DNA from: an uncultured Porphyromonas sp.
GTDB lineage: Bacteria; Bacteroidota; Bacteroidia; Bacteroidales; Porphyromonadaceae
Reading direction: 5' to 3'
DNA: 23,954 nt
NCBI RefSeq assembly: GCF_900541275.1
Contig: NZ_UQJH01000021.1
Location: 1 to 23,954, forward strand
Shown: positions 23,826 through 23,954 of the stretch, one piece after another
Position numbering within the stretch: position 1 is the first letter of the stretch
Layout of the letters: each line of letters starts with the position of its first letter
The notes under the pieces: generated by a model
What the model was told of the DNA's origin: nothing
Database searches by the model: none
What the model saw: the letters and a program-made list of their open reading frames with translations, nothing else
Made by a program: the position numbers and the translations under genes

Positions 23826-23855
23826 ACCCCACCATTTTAACTTGCAGGGAGTGAT

Positions 23856-23899
23856 AAAAAAAAGGCGGAGAGCCGGCTAACTGCCTGCTCTCCGCCTTT
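23856..23899 (-). terminator. Intrinsic terminator of tRNA-Pro
   Basis: A perfect 13-bp stem pairs 23861-23873 with 23887-23899. On the minus strand it follows the tRNA 3' end immediately and runs into eight T (23863-23856). It may also stop leftover rightward transcripts. Confidence 0.8.
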
Positions 23900-23900
23900 G

Positions 23901-23954
23901 TCGGGATGACTGGATTCGAACCAGCGACCTCACGCCCCCCAGACGCGCACTCTA
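23901..23954 (-). tRNA. tRNA-Pro (anticodon GGG), partial
   Basis: The minus-strand 3' portion is present and the window ends within the D-arm region. The anticodon stem CGCGT, GCGTG carries the loop CTGGGGG, giving anticodon GGG with T33 in place. The T-arm is GCTGG, TTCGAAT, CCAGT minus one base of overlap at its end, and the acceptor 3' strand CATCCCG is followed by discriminator A. A full CCA is not encoded. Confidence 0.8.

Overview
The window looks like a chromosomal segment of a Bacteroidales bacterium, most likely Porphyromonas or a close relative. The grounds are promoters of the Bacteroidetes type (a -7 box TAnnTTTG, seen at least seven times), few Shine-Dalgarno sequences, a purM-like gene coupled to prfA in the arrangement known from Bacteroides, and a polysaccharide gene set of the type found in Porphyromonas. 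The genus is an inference. Housekeeping parts are GC-rich (42 of 60 bases at 14761-14820), while the polysaccharide genes are clearly AT-richer (20 of 60 at 10681-10740), which suggests acquisition or diversifying exchange.

Layout. 1-2658 (+): a promoter, a long and apparently structured leader, then an AIR-synthase-like (PurM family) gene overlapping prfA (release factor 1). 2786-2833: a strong hairpin between convergent genes. 11457-2858 (-): a cell-surface polysaccharide locus. In transcription order it holds a short remnant resembling the start of a flippase gene, an EpsG/Wzy-type polymerase, a Wzx flippase, a FemAB/GNAT-like transferase, a GNAT acetyltransferase, UDP-glucose-type 6-dehydrogenase, a family 2 glycosyltransferase and a phosphoglycosyl transferase. 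After a 454-bp gap with its own promoter comes a DegT-type sugar aminotransferase. 11331-12304: an unusually repeat-rich intergenic region. 12305-19290 (+): a complete phosphate operon, pstS-pstC-pstA-pstB-phoU followed by a PhoB-type regulator and a PhoR-type kinase, tightly packed with several 4-bp overlaps. 19709-20348 (+): rplU-rpmA. 20558-23244 (+): NlpC/P60 lipoprotein, HAD phosphatase, SpoU/TrmH-type RNA methyltransferase and a secreted cyclophilin. 23335-23954: tRNA-Gly(CCC) and a partial tRNA-Pro(GGG) on the minus strand, flanking a probable uncharacterised non-coding RNA on the plus strand.

How the parts fit. The pst operon carries its own sensor and regulator. Its promoter lacks a -33 element but has four 7-bp units at an exact 11-bp period just upstream of the -7 box, which is the geometry of a PhoB binding site, so phosphate-responsive autoregulation is likely. 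The polysaccharide genes form a compact Wzx/Wzy-type pathway with a single ordinary glycosyltransferase. The pairing of a UDP-sugar dehydrogenase with a DegT aminotransferase recalls the porR/ugdA genes that P. gingivalis uses for A-LPS, the anchor of type IX secreted proteins.

I did not find a clearly new protein system. The most unexplained signals are non-coding: three CTAATA-type palindromes spaced exactly 22 bp, a three-copy double-hairpin repeat with compensatory stem changes, three promoters sharing GAGACAA in place of the usual -33 box, a structured leader before the purM-like gene, and the candidate ncRNA near the right end.
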